From assembly GCA_032358165.1 (NCBI GenBank), contig JAALGY010000051.1, positions 186,001-250,000 on the forward strand: a stretch of 64,000 nt of DNA. The letters run 5' to 3'. The DNA is from Diplosphaera chodatii (taxonomy: Eukaryota; Chlorophyta; Trebouxiophyceae; Prasiolales; Stichococcaceae). Below are positions 22,147 to 34,327 of the stretch, piece by piece. A program made the translations under genes and the position numbers. The notes beneath the pieces are model-generated. The model was not told where the DNA came from and made no database searches. It was given only the letters and a program-made list of their open reading frames with translations. Every line of letters begins with the position of its first letter. Position 1 is the stretch's first letter.

Positions 22147-24136
22147 TCACAGTCCTGCCAGGCGCAGCGCCGCCGTGCGGAAGACGTCCGCGTGCGCCGC
22201 CACCGACGCGTCGATCGGTCGGCTGTAGCCGCCGCCAAACACGATCACGAGCGGCGTGCCGGCGGCAAAGGCGGCGCTGTACACCGCGTTGTTCCGCCGC
22301 AGCAGCCCCTGCCGCGTCAGCGCCAGCCTGCCAAATGCGTCCTGCTCCAGGGCATCCACTCCAGCCTGGAAGATGACGAGCTGCGGCTGGTGCTCCCTCC
22401 ACAGCCGCGGCAGCCAGGCCTCCAGCACCTTCATGTATTCGTCGTCCCGGGTGCCATCAGGCAGCGCCACATCGTGGGTGCACCACTGCCGCGTCTTCCA
22501 GGGGTAGTTGTTGGCACCGTGCATGTCAAAGGTGGTGATGCGGGGGTCGTCCCGGAAGATTGCAGCCGTGCCATTGCCTTGGTGGACATCAAGGTCGAGG
22601 ACCAGGATTCGCTCCAGGGCGTGCTCCGCGATCGCCGCGGCCGCTGCCACTGCGATGTCGTTGAAGACGCAGAAGCCCTCACCTCGGTCCTGCGGTCGAA
22701 CAACCAGGGCTTGAGCTGATCTACCCGACAACAGAAACCTGAAAAGAAGCCGCGCCTCTGGCTTGTACATGCCATGAGTGGCCAGCTGGCCGTCGCTGGC
22801 ATCGCGTGCCAGCAGCCGGTGCACCCCGGCTGCAGGGTGCGCAAAGACGCCCAGTGCACATGTGGTGCCGGGTCTGGCCAACCATGCCAGCGCTGTGCAA
22901 CGTGCAGCAGCTGTGCTGCCCTGCAGCTGCTTGGTCGCTGACGGTAACATTGACAGGCAGCAGACCCATGTGCCGTGCAAATAGTCGGGCGTAGTGAGGG
23001 CGTAGCGCAGGGAGCTTTGCAGCAGTGCCCACCGCAAAGGCGTGGTGCGTGCCCCCCGCCAGGCTGGCGGCGGCCGGCAGGCCGAACTGCAGCACCGCGC
23101 GAGCGGCCGCGAGCCCGCCCCCTGCAGAGCCCCTGCACATGGCACTGCACAGCTTGGTGACCCCAACACCTGCGCACCTCTGCATGTGAGCACCTCTTCT
23201 CCTGCATGCCTTGCTGTGCTGCTGCAGGGCCAGAGCTGATACCAAGGCTGACACCCTCTGCACAGATGAGGACTGCTGCACAGCTGTACAGCCTGGCAGG
23301 CTGAGTGCACATTAACAAAAGCGCCCGTGGGCTGGCCCGCAAACCTCACTGCGCGTATGTTGCGAGGCTGGGCGTCCACGGCAGCCCGATCGCCCGCTGC
23401 TCAGACGCTGACAGCTCCCCCGCCAGGCAGCGGCGCACGTAGCTCGCGTCGTGGGCGCTGCCGAGCTCCGCCTCCGTCGCGAGTGGCGCCTGCGCACGAT
23501 GCGCAGTGCTCAGGAGCACGCCCGCTGACCATCTGCGGCGCAGCCTGGACGGCCCCTCGACTGAGCGTCCAAGGCAGCTTAGGCGGATGGGGTTAGATGT
23601 GGCCAGTAGTGTGGTGTAGTGAGGCCTTGGACTCTGTGCGTACACCATCTACTACTGTTATCGTAGAGAGAGACTGTGGACTGCAGGCCTCACTGGCTGA
23701 AAATTGATAGAGTCGTGCAACGAGGCATCGCCCCGCAGCAGCTCGTGCGCCGCCTCGTACTTGCGCATCGGGTAGCGGTGCTCTGCCGGCAGCTCCTGCA
23801 GACATCCCACGCAGGCACGTCACCGTGTGATACCAAGAAAAGCACAGGTATGTCCAGTATCCAGTATGCCAGCCCACTAGGAGCTGATGTCCCGTGCCTG
23901 TCTGATGCCCATGAATTTGGCCGTGGAGTCTGTATCCCCACCACGTGGTAGTGGTCCGAGTAGTAGACCAGCAGCCTCCGCTTGTCCGACGGCTGGTCCC
24001 AGCGGCGCTGCGGCTCCGAGGGGCGGCGCCAGGGCGGCTCCCGAGGCTGCTGGGATGCCTCTGCATCCTGCGTCTGTGCTCCAGCAGCTGCGGCCGGACC
24101 CGAGCTGGCACACCTCGCTGCGACGCGTGATGCCAT
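22147..24136 (-). CDS. Histone-deacetylase-family (arginase-fold) deacetylase, possibly organelle-targeted
   Basis: Five exons (23942-24136, 23694-23795, 23350-23489, 23033-23132, 22147-22689) give 359 residues from the Met at 24136. The zinc deacetylase core is complete. YYSDHYHVELP and HRYPMRKYE start the domain. GGTHHAFADRGEGFCVFND holds the His-His dyad. DLDVHQGNGT has the metal-binding Asp and His, QAGVDALEQDAFGRL the third metal-site Asp, and GGGYSRP the active-site Tyr. DLD.HQGNG and FPMxKY-like motifs point to the HDAC11/class IV and bacterial-like branch (plant HDA2) rather than class I/II. It removes acyl groups from lysine; the real substrate may not be histone. The N-terminal 35 residues (MASRVAARCASSG...) are Ala/Arg/Ser-rich, acid-poor and resemble a mitochondrial or plastid transit peptide (inference). 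The frame is open to 24547, so a longer start is possible. Confidence 0.88.
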
Positions 24137-25103
24137 CCCTGCCGTGGCTGACATGGGTGACAACCCGCAGGTGCTGGAAGCTATGGGTGTTGCAAGCTCT
24201 GCCGCTGTACTCCATGACATTTGCCGGCGGTTGCTGAGCTGCCAACGGCGCCACACAGCATGCTGCTGACTGGAGCTGCTGCTGGCATACGCTGCGGCCA
24301 GGACGCAGGGTGCTGTTGCACCGCAGCCTGACCGTTGAGCAGCTTGCTGCATGGCATCACGGTTGATGTCCCCACTGAAGCATGGCTGTGACACGCATCC
24401 AGGTGCCGCAGCTGCAGGCATGCTGATCAAGGACGACGCTGCTACGGCAGCTGACTGTCGTCCAGTTTGAACAGCACCCTGTCGCTGTAGACACCGCCAA
24501 GCTCGCATTTGGACCAGTGCAAGGAGGCCAGGTTCACACGGTGACAAGCACGGGCCGCAGCCTGTCTCCCAACTTGGCTGGCGTACCTACGTCAGCGCCA
24601 GAACATCCGTCGCACGCTGAAAGCGGGTTTCATGTCCAACAGGAACAAGCCTGATGACAGGCAGGCAGGTGTGGCTGCAGATGTGAAGTGCTGAAGACAG
24701 ACATTGCAGACCTGCACCCTGTGGTGAAAACAATGCGAAGTACTGCACAAGGTCGAAATCGATCACGACTTGCCATTCATCAGTCTTCGGAGCGCGCATC
24801 ACCTGCGAAACTTGGCACGAAGGCGCTCCAGGAAAGAGCATGCATGGCCGGTGCAGCCGAGTGCCTTCCCGGTAGGTGCCTCTGTCCAAACACGCAGGGT
24901 TGGTGCATCGACCGCTGCAATGCGCCGAGCTCTTGCCTAGCCATTCCGCCTGCCATGACGTTAATTGCGGTGTGCAAACTTGCTTCAACATTGCTATGGT
25001 TCGCACCGCTCACACGCACAGACCCTACCTGTGAAGTAAAAGATCGTCGTGCGAGCCCTCCTGCAGGTCGGTTCCCTTGCCCCAGGGGCTGACGGATTCG
25101 GGC
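24137..25103. promoter_or_regulatory. Divergent upstream region, HDAC gene and FG-GAP gene
   Basis: About 970 bases between two diverging starts; may include a longer HDAC N terminus (open frame to 24547). No other gene or certain promoter element seen. Confidence 0.35.
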
Positions 25104-28100
25104 ATGATGGCACTGGTGCTGATGATTGGCCTGCTAGTAGTCGGCGGCAGCAGCGCTGCCGCATCCGACAGCGCTGCCGGTGGGGTCATCGGCAGTGGCC
25201 CCTCCAGGTCATGGTCAGCAGTGGCCGCCATCGCACGGCAATCGCGGCAGCTGCACAGCATCGGCGGCCCGCCCTCTGCTGACGTGAGTCGCCTCACCAT
25301 GTGTACCATGCTGCACACACGCCGCCGCGCCGGATGAGCTCGTAAGACGGCTTTTAGCTGATTACCGTGTTTTGTGCAAATTACACAGCACCGTTGCACG
25401 GCTTATCCGTAGTCTGCAACCAGAACGTACGCTCTTCAACGATGAGCTGCAGGTTGAAGCTGTCATCAAGCGGTGTGAGGCGCAATCGGCAGCTGGCAAG
25501 GGCCGCTGCAGCGAGCTGGATCGCTACATGACAAATTGCGTCAAGGTGCGAGGCTAGGCTGAGGATCGGCCTCGGTCAGTTTGATCTAGACAGCATACCC
25601 GGACTGCGAGGCGCTGTACTTCGTCATACCTTTTGTCGTAAGATGCATCAAACGCACATACATCCAAAGCAGGTTTCATGCCCTGAAATGGCCCTTGCTC
25701 GCTCGGGGCACTACAGGTGCACGGGCCGCAGTGCCTGCGGTGCACCTACTCCACCGTGCGCAAGGTCAGCGCCAAGGACTCCTGCTGCACGGCGGTGCGC
25801 GACGCCAAGGCGTACGCCATTCAGCGCTGTGAAGTCGGTGAGCCCGCTCGCTTGCATGCTGCCTGCTTGCTGCTATCCGTCAGCAGGGAGCACTCATCAG
25901 AACCTCGTGTTGTTGACGAGATTACCACGCCCGATCGAGAGGAACACACCGTGTCTGCCCCCACTGCAGTGTCTGCGCCGGGCTACCAGCTGGACAGGTC
26001 CGGCAGGGCGCAGCCGTGCGCCTCTGGCAGCGCCAAGCCTGCGGCTGGCAACGGCAAGTGCTCCAAGTGCACCGGGCGCACTTACCAGCCCAGACCCCGC
26101 GCCCGTGTGTGCCTATCATGCCCTCGAGGTGATAGGGTGAACACTGCACACACGGCCTGCGTCTCCTACCCACCTGGCACACAGCCAGGACGTGATGGAA
26201 GCCGCACACGCTGCCCAGCAGGTCCGCTTCAGTCGTTTCATACACTTCACTTACATTCACGAGCCATCCACGCCAGGTGTCTGCAAGGTACACGTTCTGC
26301 ACACACCACGGGCATGTAGCACCTGTGTGGTCTGTCGGTTGTGATCAGCTTGCCGGCTCATCTGCAGTGCTGTTGGAATGCAGGCACAGCCAAGGCCGGA
26401 GGTGGAGACTTCCTCTGCAGTGCATGTGTAGGCACGCAGCACGGTGGCCAGCGGTACTCCAGCAAGACCGGATCTACGGCCTGCAGGCGCGCACTGCTGC
26501 ACACCCTGCACATACATGCGGCACCTGCCTGCCTGCAACACGGTCACCTTATCAGTCTCAATTCTATCCACCATCAGCAGAAGCTTGCAGCATCAGTGCG
26601 AAATGAACGTGGCACCCATTTCTGGCCTGCAGTGTGTGCCCAGCTGGCGCGATCGTGAACGCGGCCAGGACCTCTTGCAGTACGTGTCGCTCGCCCTCCC
26701 CTGATCCATCCCTTCAACAGTGCAGATACGCCTGTAGAGGCCGTCTCTTGACATGTCTGGATGCCTGCTAGCCGTGCTTCCGAAAGAACAGGCAGGTCAG
26801 AGCCTCATGCAACATTATGTTGCGCTCACACTGTGCTGTGCTGACCATGTAGATGTCTGCTGGCTGCAGGCCTGCCGCCACCACCGAAGCCACCTCGATC
26901 ACCGCCACCCAAACCTCCACCAAGTCCGCCCCCACAACCGCCACCGAACCCGCCACCGCCGTCGCCCCCAAGTCCGCCGCCATCTCCCCCGCCAAGCCCG
27001 CCGCCGCCATCACCACCACCAGGCCCGCCGCCAAAGCCACCCCCATCCCCTCCACCAAATCCACCTCCATCACCGCCACCGCCGCCATCTCCCCCGCCAA
27101 GCCCGCCGCCGCAGCCGCCGCCATCACCACCGCCATCTCCCCCGCCAAGCCCGCCGCCGCCATCTCCCCCACCAAGCCCCCCACCAAGCCCCCCGCCACC
27201 GCCCCCATTCGGTGAACACCAGCCTTCTGTGCTTGCTCCGTTGGTGCGCAGCCTTTATCCCTCACACTCTTCACGCATGCTGCAAAGCAGGGGCTCGGCA
27301 GCTGACATGTTGTATGTGGAATCCGCAGTGGCGGGCGGATGCTATTCCGGCATCGGCCCCGCCGACCTGGTCATGCTTGATGTGAGTACTGGCGTGACTG
27401 TTGCTGGTTGACCAGTATTGCTGCATCATTTGACATGACATCATCACTTCAAAAGGGCAGTTGTGTGCTGTACCTGCCTGCGACCTTGCCCCACTTGCAG
27501 GCGAACAACGATGGTGTGCCGGACATTGCCGTCGCATACGGAGTGAGCCATGCACTCACTGGTGTCCATGCAATGTGCCTTGCACGCTCCATCTCACTGG
27601 TGCACCTGATGGCCGACTTCTGCGCTTCTGCAAGACCGATGGTGTGCGCCCTTTGCGTGCAGGACCCCGAAGTGATCACCGTCTGCCTGGGCAATGGGAA
27701 CGGCACGTTTCCAACTGGCTCCTTCAACAACGCACCTGCGTCACTTGCGGGTCTGGCCGTGCTGGACATCAATGGTGACCAGAAGCAGGTAAGCACCGGT
27801 CTGCCTTGCTTGCCCATCACCTGCCCGGCAACACAGGCGATGCCTGCATGAGCGGCCCATGCATGTATATTCTGGCCTAAATCAGCTTCTGTTACTGGGA
27901 CGGTGATGCACCCTGATGCAACCATGGTGTGTGCCATCGTTCAAGCAGTTCATGGACAGGCCCCACATTATTGTTGATGCACTTGCAGGATGTGATCGGC
28001 ACGTCCCCCGCCGCCCCCAACAACGTGAAGTTTGTGGCACTGCTCGGTCACGGTGATGGATCATTTGATGAGGGCGTGAGGTCGACTGGAATAAATGGGC

Positions 28101-28813
28101 AAGGCCCTGTCGCAGCCGTGCCCGGCACCAGCCACGTGTACGTCGCCGCGCCGCAGCTGGTGGCGGGCTTCAGCCTGGGTGCCGGTGGCGCCCCCACCCT
28201 GATCAACTCGCAGGCGTCGGGCAGCGGCATCAGCGCGCTGGTGGTGGACGCCACGGGGCGCTGGCTGCTGGCGTCATCGACGAGCAGCAACACCATCGCC
28301 GTGCACTCGATCAACGCAACCACCGGCGCCCTTGGCATCGTGACGCAGTATGCCGTTGGCAGCTCGCCGAGGGGCCTGGTGCTGTCGCCGGACAACAACG
28401 TCCTGGCGGTTGTAGCCAATGCTGCCAACACACTTGATGTGCTCACGTTTGACGCCACCACAGGGACATTGTCCCCTCCAACGAGCTTGGCGACGGCCTC
28501 GCAGCCGCTGCGCATTGCGATTGGCAACTTCAAGATCCCGGGCAACACCTCTCCGGGATACCTTGTGATGACCGGAAATTCAGTGCTGAGTCTCTATCAG
28601 GGCGATGCAAGTGGGCCGACTGCCCAGTATGGTCCTAGCATCTCGTTTGCTTCACCTTGTTACAATCCTTATGCGCTTCGTGCTCCAGACCTAAATCTGG
28701 ATGGTGCCGCAGACATTGTCATAGGCAGCCCGTTGGGTGGTGTGGCGGTTTTTCTGAACAATGGTGACGCCACTTTCACACAAGTGGCTGGACCCGGTAT
28801 TATTGCAAAATAG
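25104..28813 (+). CDS. Secreted modular protein: Cys-rich, SPPP proline region, FG-GAP/beta-propeller
   Basis: Eleven exons close in frame to 690 residues: 25104-25283, 25453-25545, 25717-25837, 25970-26104, 26384-26486, 26633-26685, 26870-27211, 27329-27381, 27501-27542, 27663-27788, 27989-28813. Residues 1-20 are a signal peptide. Residues 61-228 carry CxxC-rich repeats (CSKCTGRTY, FLCSACVG, CSVCPAGA, SCSTC), like ephrin-receptor/GCC2-GCC3 modules. Residues 229-342 are an uninterrupted SPPP/PPPKPP region in one exon, typical of algal hydroxyproline-rich wall proteins. Residues 343-430 hold FG-GAP/VCBS calcium-loop repeats (DANNDGVPDIAV, LDINGDQKQD). A YVTN/lactonase-like propeller follows (SPRGLVLSPDNNVLAVV), and a last FG-GAP repeat ends the protein (APDLNLDGAADIVIG). 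It is probably an extracellular matrix or adhesion protein. Exon 5 appears to use a GC donor (AG/GCGCGC). A two-exon relative lies at 57162. Confidence 0.82.
26873..27207 (+). repeat. Proline-repeat coding tract (SPPP/PPPKPP)
   Basis: Imperfect CCNCCNCCN triplet repeats code for about 110 residues of mostly proline with periodic Ser, Lys, Gln or Asn. The frame is set by the splice sites; the other frames of this tract are repeat shadows. Confidence 0.85.
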
Positions 28814-29597
28814 CGCAACATGTCACTTGGGCCTGACCATTTGTGCTTGGTGTCGTTTCGAATCTGGTAGCGGCTTGGATTGTCCATGGGTACACCGAAT
28901 TTGGGATGAACGTGCTACCAACCATGTCTGTGAGATGGTTAGGGTTACGCAACCTCGCAGAGTGGTTGCTCAGCCATGTGCGGCGAGTTGCAATCTGGCG
29001 TTGTAACTAGCACATGTGGTACCAATGATGGTGTGAACATGTAACGTTTGTGGTGTCAGATAACTCGCGGCGATAACAGCCCGCAAGAGCAAGTGTGACA
29101 ATAGCCACAAACTAATCCCGAACTGTACAACGAACGATGTACTGCCTCACCATTTCATCATATAGTGCAGATGACCTGCTGTGTGTTTGACATTGCCTCA
29201 GTGCAGCTAGGTCCCACCGCAGCTACCCAAACCCCACACCCAGTCTGCCTCGCGGACCTGCCATACTGTTCGGTATCTATTGCTTGCAAAATCAGAGCAT
29301 GCAGCCGCAGAGATGTAGCCCCACAAAACCAGGCAGGCAAATCAGGCAACACATAAGAGTACGGAAACCTTTGAAACTGGACTGTGCAGCCCCATACCAG
29401 CCAAGGGAAAGGGAACATACAATGGCGCTGCATGCAGCGTCATGAGGGATCAAGTGAAAACCAGTGCGCATGGCATCAGACGCAGGGCGTTGCTTGTTGG
29501 CCCGCCAGAATGCTCATGCGTACCACTACTTGACAAGCATTGCTTGCCGGCAGCAATCTGTTCTGGCTCTCAGATGCAGGAACCAGGTGCACGCCAA
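28814..29597. other. Convergent intergenic, FG-GAP gene and MFS transporter
   Basis: 3' flanks of two converging genes. No exon recognised; plus-strand TGTAA at 29002-29006. Confidence 0.4.
29002..29006 (+). terminator. TGTAA motif after the FG-GAP gene
   Basis: About 190 bases downstream of the stop at 28813; candidate poly(A) signal. Confidence 0.4.
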
Positions 29598-32500
29598 CTA
29601 GGCTTTTGTTAGGTACAGCGCCTCACTCTCAGTGTGTTCAGGAGGGCTGCCACCCTTGGGCTTCCCTGCCGAAGTGTTGGTGTGGCCGGCAGATGCGGGA
29701 CCTGCTGGTTCCACTCGGGCCAGGGCGCCGTAGCTGCCAAAGGCATACAGCGCGGCAGCATTGAGCAGCGCGATGACGAACGTGACGCCTGCGCAATCAA
29801 GTAGCCAAAGGTAGTAAGGCCGCTGATGCAACAGCAGCCTGACACCATCAGCGTATGAGCCACTGCAGCCGAGAGTCACATCCACCCCAGAAGCTGCCAA
29901 CCGTCCCACAACACCGCACACGTCCTTCTCAAGGAGGCACCCAGGCATCGGCGTGCCGGCCAGCGGCGGCGGTGAGAGATCGGGCTTTGGCGCACCCGCC
30001 ATCGCGGCGTTCCAGGGGACGCCGTGGTACAGCACGCAGCCGTCCACGAAGTAGCGCGCGGCGGTGATGCAGCACCCGCCGGCGCCGCCGTCGCAGCTGA
30101 AGGCGCCGCCGGGCGTCCGTATGGAGGTCACGGCGCCCGCGACCAGGGGCCCCGCGAAGCAGCCGAGCGCGTTGGACACGCCGAGCACCGCCAGGTACAG
30201 GCCCCAGCGGTTGCCCACCTGCAGCGCCAGGACTGCCCCGCTCTACCAGCCGCGGAGGCACGGGACCATATCAGGCTGCACGTAAAGTCATGGTCGCAGC
30301 CCCCAGCCATGCTTCAGTGAGCCCTCACGGTCGTGCCAGCAGTCGAGCATGTATTGCTCATGCCCACTTGCACCGATTCGGTTTGTCAGGGGTGCACGAG
30401 CAGGCAGTGGCTGCTGGCAGGAGCTGTGTACCAGGAGAGCACAGGCCGTACACAGCAGGGGCCCACCTGGCGGTGGTACTGTGTGAGCTTCTTGGAGTAG
30501 TATGCCTCCGAGGAGGCAAAGCCCTGCAGTGGAGACAGCCGATGGATTATATTTGCAGTGGCCAGAACGTGCTACTCATTTGCTGCGGACTCATGCACGA
30601 CATACATAGGAAAGCTGTTTGCCGCGCGCACAGACAGACAGGCATTGCAGGGGTCCTGGCACACAGCCGAGAGCTCAGAAGCAGCAACCTCACCTGGACT
30701 ATGGCGATGGCCATCAGGACCGTTGCTGCATAGTACTGTGCCTCAGACGGCGAGCTGGCGGTGTTGCCGCCGTAGTTGATGCCCAGCATCCAGGCGATGA
30801 ACAGCAGCACCGGCGAAGCCGCCCAGAACAGGCGCTCCTGCACAGTGTGCAGACGTGTATGCAGCATTTGAGCCGGTGCACCACAGAACTGCACAGGTGC
30901 TTTCGTGCAGAGGTGGTGACCTGCAGCTAACAGAGTGTGCGTACTGGCTGGCAGAATGTATATCCTTGCGTCTTTTGCTCCGCTAGCAGCATTGCCAGCG
31001 CCGTGGTGACATCAGCAGCTGAGCTGGCTCTGCTCCTGGCAGTCACCGGAGCGCATGGCGGCTGCAGCCCCGCATGAAGGGCCCCTGGCTCATGACTGAG
31101 CAAGAATCTCGAAAGGAATGCCAGCACCCTTCCCACCGCAGTCCCCACCTGGCCCCGCTGGGACGCCCGCGCGCATTTGCGGTACACCACGCCGCCGGCG
31201 ATGGCGCCGGCCGCGGTGCCGATGAACGTCTTCCAGTTCTCGTTCTGGTTTTGAACCCCGTGGAACGTCCCTGCGCAGCCATGTGGTCGCGCTGGCCGCT
31301 TACGCAGGTGTCCGCATTGCATGGCAGCAACCCCGACCTGGCAGCGGCATGCTTGCATGACGGTGCAGAGCACGGCTCAGCTGCAAGACGGTGTGGGGCA
31401 TGTCCCGCAGACAATGTGCAGGGCTGACCAGGCAGCCCCACACACCTGCGAAGAGGGCGAACAGGTTGCTGTAGAACGCCCACACGGAGAATGCGAAGGC
31501 GAATTGCAGCAGCGTGAACACCACCATGAAGCGCTTGAAGGCGGCACGCTCTGCCACCTGCGCACGGCACGAGCCTGCGGGCCAGCTGCGGGAAATGGAG
31601 GGGCAAACATGTGCCAAGCAGTCTTCACTGAGCATTTCTTTTTGAGTATGCACGCCTTGCTGTGGTGTTGCCGCTGTTGCTGAGGTGGTTCCGTGCCACA
31701 TGATGCAGGGTCCGGTCTGTGGGGCCAAGTCCGGTCCGGCAGTCTACAGGTCGCGCGCAGGTGTCACCTCTTGTGCCTCGTCGGCCGTCTGCGACGCCGG
31801 CGGCAGCGCCCGCCGGCGCTCCTCTTCGGTCGGGTCCGTGAAAGTGCACCAGAAGGCGAGCGCCAGCCCCAGCACCAGGAAGAACGTCAGCCAGCCGCTG
31901 ATGGTGTACCTGGCAGTCCAGCAGTACAGGCATGTTGCAGCTAGCGCTGCTGTGGGGTCCAGATGTACCCTCATGTCCTGATCAAGGCTGGCTTGAGGTC
32001 CCCCGGCTCTGACAGAGTAGCAGGCAGCGACGTCACCTGCGGCGGAGGCCTCACCAGTTGAAGAGCTTCAGGCCGGTGCTTGAGTCCGGCGTCGGCTCCG
32101 GCAGGCTCAGGAAGAAGTATCTGGTGGTAGCCGCATTTTCGACTCAGACGGCAAATCAGAATGTCTGCAGCAATGTGAACGCAACGCGAGCGGGTGCAAA
32201 GCTGCTGGCGGCCTCAGCAATGCAGCTGCACGCGTGCATGTCGCAGAGTGCATCAGCTTGATATCAAGCGCGGGGCTGCTCGACGGGGACGACATATATG
32301 TGGTGCGATGGTTGGGTGGAGGGCGCACCCAACGAAGGGCCCCAGCATGCGCGCCATGGACTGCGCGATGCGGTACTGCGCCAGCACTTTGGTGCGATCC
32401 TCAAAAGTCGTCATCTGCAGCACCAAAAGCCATTTGCGGCAGTGTCGCACATTGCGTTGCATCCCGCACTGCACTGCTGCACTCCTCCGGGGTGCAGGTG

Positions 32501-34327
32501 CTGGGTGCTATATAGCATCAGGGAATGCGTAGGGCGTGTGCGTACTTGCGAGATGTAGGCAGAGCCCAGCACGAGGATGGGCGAGCCCGCGCCGGCAATG
32601 GCGCGCCCAACCAGCATCACCCACCACCGGTCCGCCAGCAGCGTGAACGCGTACACCAGGTTGCCTGGGGGCAAAGCAAGTGATTGCATGAGTGCCCCTT
32701 CCCATGTTGCCCCGCCAAGTGAAGCAGCTTGGTGGTGGCAGCACATGGGCAGCAGGAGCATGCGTGAAGCACAGCTCCTGCAGAAGGCTCATGGGAGCTA
32801 CCAGGCTGTCGCCTCATGCTCGCCTCCACAAAGGAGGTGTCCTGCGTAGCCGTGCTGGCAGCAAGACTCTGCTTTTGGCAGCGTATGACGAATTGCGGAC
32901 GGACCCTGACATGCTGCTGCAAACCTATGGCATTGATGAAGGTGCCGAGGACGCATGGAAGCAGGAAGGTGCGGCGGCGGTCGCTCCACAGCCCGTACAG
33001 CGGCGTCATCACAATGCCGCTCAGGGTGTAGATGCCGAACGTCAGGCCGTAAAGGCGCTCGCGCCCGCCTGCAAGATCAGGGCGGCAGCTCGGGTCACGG
33101 ACTGCTGAGCACCCAGATGGTGGCACAGTGCCTGGGGGGGCCCTGCTGCGCGACCTGGCATGCAGCAGAGTGACGGGCAGCACCGCGCAGGCCGGGCCGC
33201 TGAGCAGGATCGGTAGCCATGCAGCGCGCGTGTCTGTGCCACCACGGTACCGTCTGGGACATCGCGCATAAATGCACAACATTCACTGCTGTGGTCTGCA
33301 CCGGCACATGTAAGGTGTGCACACCCACCACAGCTGCCATCAGCAGCCCACCCGTGATGTAGTACAGCGGCTGGATGGACATCAGGGACGCTGTGAAGTC
33401 GAGCGCCATTGCAAAGCCGATCATGAAGATGCCGATGTAGGAGTTGCGCGCCGTGCGGGAGGCCCACACGCGGCCCGCCGGCGGTGTGTGCTGCTCCACA
33501 TCGCATGGCGTGCTGCCCTTGGACCCCTGCAACCGGTGTGTGACAGCAGCGTGATATGTTGCAATACTCCCGCAATGTGAATCAGATCACCCTGCACGCG
33601 CGGCTGAGTGGTGGCCCCATACTACCAGCCGGGTGCTTAAGTAGCTGCGGCATTCCCTCTGTTGCTGGGCTGTGCTTGCTGCGGGGGCGCCGCATCTGAC
33701 AGACTGACAGGCTGGCGCCCACCGCACCTGTGCGCACGTTTGCTCCTCCTGCGGCGACACCCCTGCCGCCGTCTGCCTATCATCTGCAGCATCTTCCTCT
33801 CCTCCGGCCCCGGAAGCAGCAGGCGTCGCCCTGACCGCCCTGCGCGCCTGCAACTGCACCGGTTTCACCACAGCAGTGAGGCACCGAGATGCAGCAACTC
33901 CCAAGCTGCAACGCCTGGCGCTTACTGCTGCCGCAGTGTGATCTGGTTGGATACAGTGCACTGACAGTGCGTTGATGCACCTGTGAAAGGCTCTGCACTT
34001 CCAGACTGCCAATCAGTCACCGTGGATGCCAAGTCAACAGCCAGGGCGGGGTCACCTCTGCAGCCTCGCACTTGCGCATGCTATGCAGGAGGCAGGTAAG
34101 GTGGTCTGTGAAAGCATCACAAGCGGCTATCTCGCTCCGTGGACTGGCAAGGAAAAACCAAGACAGGCCAGGTCATCCGGGACGACGGTCGTGACCCGCA
34201 CGGCAGCGCGGCTCAGTCTCGTTGAATGTGTCATGTTGATGTACGAGGCGGATCTCCGGGCGCCCACCTTGCTGACGAGCGCCCTGACGCCCAGGACGGC
34301 AAAGCCGATGGGGCCGTGAGCCCCCAT
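29598..34327 (-). CDS. Major facilitator superfamily transporter, MFSD8/CLN7-like
   Basis: Thirteen exons give 655 residues: 34268-34327, 33728-33847, 33352-33526, 32925-33068, 32546-32664, 32329-32414, about 32054-32120, 31768-31909, 31446-31557, 31149-31270, 30694-30837, about 30467-30523, 29598-30218. After a cytosolic N terminus, membrane helices start at SYIGIFMIGFAMALDF. The MFS loop 2-3 signature is GLWSDRRRTF; the next helices include MLVGRAIAGAGSPILVLGSA and QSMARMLGPFVGYFFLSL. A long central loop rich in Glu/Arg follows helix 6 and is followed by the second six-helix half. Helix order and the RAxxGxGxGxxxV-like motif fit MFSD8, a lysosomal/vacuolar anion carrier in animals; the algal substrate is unknown. 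The last exon has a Cys-rich non-membrane loop (29850-30130) before the final helix, unusual for the family. The first exon (MGAHGPIGFAVLG) is joined by phase only. Confidence 0.78.

Noticed and set aside
26753..27385. Long plus-strand frames rich in His/Arg or Thr/Ala over the proline tract
   Set aside because: They are off-frame readings of the CCN repeats. Splice phases on both sides select the SPPP frame.
31043..31606. Minus frames of over 140 codons overlapping MFS exons
   Set aside because: They overlap exons 31149-31270 and 31446-31557 in the wrong frame; the membrane-helix frame is the coding one.
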